NCBI RefSeq assembly: GCF_009758125.1
Contig: NZ_WRXO01000001.1
Location: forward strand, 1,240,001-1,304,000
Origin: Chitinophaga oryziterrae
GTDB taxonomy: Bacteria; Bacteroidota; Bacteroidia; Chitinophagales; Chitinophagaceae
Length of the DNA: 64,000 nucleotides
Direction: 5' to 3'
Part shown: positions 63,528-64,000 of the stretch, piece by piece
How positions within the stretch are numbered: position 1 is the first letter of the stretch
How the letters are laid out: each line of letters opens with the position of its first letter
Notes under the pieces: generated by a model
Told to the model about the DNA's origin: nothing
The model's input: the letters and a program-made list of their open reading frames with translations, nothing else
Database searches by the model: none
Position numbers and translations under genes: made by a program

Positions 63528-63845
63528 TTATTTATTTTCGGAATGTGATTTTGTCCGAGCGTCATCCATCCTTTTTTTTACATCTCTTCCACTTTGAGAA
63601 TATAGATAATTCCAAGCCCTTTTAATTCTATAATTTTCTAGCTGCTGTAGCTTTATCTCCTTTTGGTTGTCGCACCAATGAATACTAAATTTATACAAGT
63701 TAGTAAGGAATAGCATAATTACCAACCAAAGGAACCAACGTCCAAATACTATCTTGTAAAACAGTTTTGCATCCTGTTCCGGGAAAAGCAATAGCTGAAA
63801 TTTCCGTATCACGTTCTTGGGTTGTCCAGCTGCCGTCAATTTCAT
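63528..63845 (-). CDS. Single-pass membrane protein of the element right part
   Basis: 105 residues: basic N-terminal helix, one hydrophobic segment (about 36-52), then a charged, coiled tail with basic residues to the C-terminus (KKRMDDARTKSHSENK). It is transcribed with the partial gene upstream, two bases away. A role in mobilisation is suggested only by analogy with genes at this position in Bacteroidota elements. Confidence 0.6.
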   Translation of the reverse strand: MKLTAAGQPKNVIRKFQLLLFPEQDAKLFYKIVFGRWFLWLVIMLFLTNLYKFSIHWCDNQKEIKLQQLENYRIKRAWNYLYSQSGRDVKKRMDDARTKSHSENK

Positions 63846-63847
63846 AT

Positions 63848-64000
63848 CTACGACCCCTTTCTAACAATTTCCTGTATCGGCCTGGTATCAGTAGATACGG
63901 AAATCCCCTTCGGTGTATTCAGCTTTTCCTCAAAGTTGTTAAACTTGTTGGTTAATACATTAACAGCTGTAACCAGGTCAGCAATGGATTTTACATGTGA
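63848..64000 (-). CDS. C-terminal end of a gene cut by the window edge
   Basis: An open frame runs leftward from 64000 to a TAG at 63848-63850, giving the last 50 residues. The sequence has a heptad-like start (IADLVTAVNVLTNKFNNFEEKL) and a polar tail ending RKGS. The next gene begins two bases later, so it is a genuine operon member. Identity cannot be decided from this fragment; a mobilisation gene is possible. Confidence 0.6.
   Translation of the reverse strand, partial: SHVKSIADLVTAVNVLTNKFNNFEEKLNTPKGISVSTDTRPIQEIVRKGS

Larger units (their letters stand above)
52126..64000. mobile_element. tRNA-Arg-integrated element with serine recombinase and defence cargo (left part)
   Basis: A recombinase gene next to a tRNA 3' end, two XRE regulators, element-type hypothetical genes and a defence cargo block mark an integrated element. 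The right end is outside the window: no second copy of the tRNA 3' end was found. Left backbone to about 57,400 has base composition like the chromosome; 57,400-63,500 is visibly more AT-rich; genes at the right edge may be mobilisation-related. Integrative mobilisable element is the best description, not proven. Confidence 0.75.

Noticed and set aside
52126..64000. Prophage
   Set aside because: No capsid, portal, terminase or tail gene is present; recombinase, regulators and defence genes fit an integrative element better.

Overview
The window looks like a chromosomal segment of a member of the Bacteroidota, most likely a Chitinophaga-like Chitinophagaceae. The evidence is a short primary sigma factor, several promoter-like boxes of the form TAnnTTTG just upstream of genes, a TonB receptor paired with a DUF4249 lipoprotein, a BlaI/M56 pair, the DUF3822-rsmD-coaD order, and OstA/LptD/MlaD genes of Bacteroidota type. 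The genus is an inference from gene content; no rRNA is present.

Bases 1-52,000 are ordinary core and accessory chromosome. From left to right they hold a threonine aldolase, rpoD, trxB, folB, a TPR protein, then DUF3822-rsmD-coaD-hotdog thioesterase, a Nudix protein, pyrE, a secreted metal-binding-domain protein, a WbqC-like protein, an arginine decarboxylase, an Hsp20, a bacilliredoxin, lgt and a hemerythrin protein. A TonB-type outer membrane protein follows, then an ECF sigma/anti-sigma operon with two secreted beta-rich proteins, yajQ, rpmE2, a GlmU-like protein, tpiA and a 2H phosphoesterase. Next come an acylphosphatase, a C1 peptidase, a BlaR1-like M56 peptidase with its BlaI repressor, a TonB receptor/DUF4249 operon, an AraC regulator, a membrane pyrophosphatase and nnrD/E. 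The last core block is a cell-envelope cluster (nhaA, OstA, MlaD, amidase, and divergent lptD), then plsC and ung. Most operons end in clear stem-loop terminators.

At 52,052-52,125 lies tRNA-Arg(UCU), which has been used as an integration site. A large serine recombinase gene starts inside an integrated element and reads antisense through the whole tRNA, so its last ~50 codons come from the tRNA and the flanking chromosome. The element runs rightward past the window end. Its backbone is the recombinase, a 46-codon gene translationally coupled to it, a conserved hypothetical, an XRE regulator, a hypothetical protein, a HEPN-type protein, a second XRE regulator and, at the right edge, two genes that may belong to a mobilisation module.

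Between the second regulator and those edge genes sits a visibly AT-richer cargo block (about 57,400-63,500) devoted to defence-like functions. It holds a two-gene Gabija system (GajA: ATPase plus TOPRIM nuclease; GajB: UvrD-type helicase). Convergent to it is a four-gene cluster encoding a DUF6530-like protein, a small winged-helix protein, a PD-(D/E)XK-like protein and a DUF6602 PD-(D/E)XK-like protein. That four-gene cluster is the best candidate in the window for an undescribed system. Other points of interest are a pair of matched BlaI-type operators, a 7-3-7 dyad that occurs upstream of two unrelated genes over the -7 box, three genes with promoter boxes so close to the ATG that leaderless mRNAs are likely, and several short tandem repeats.
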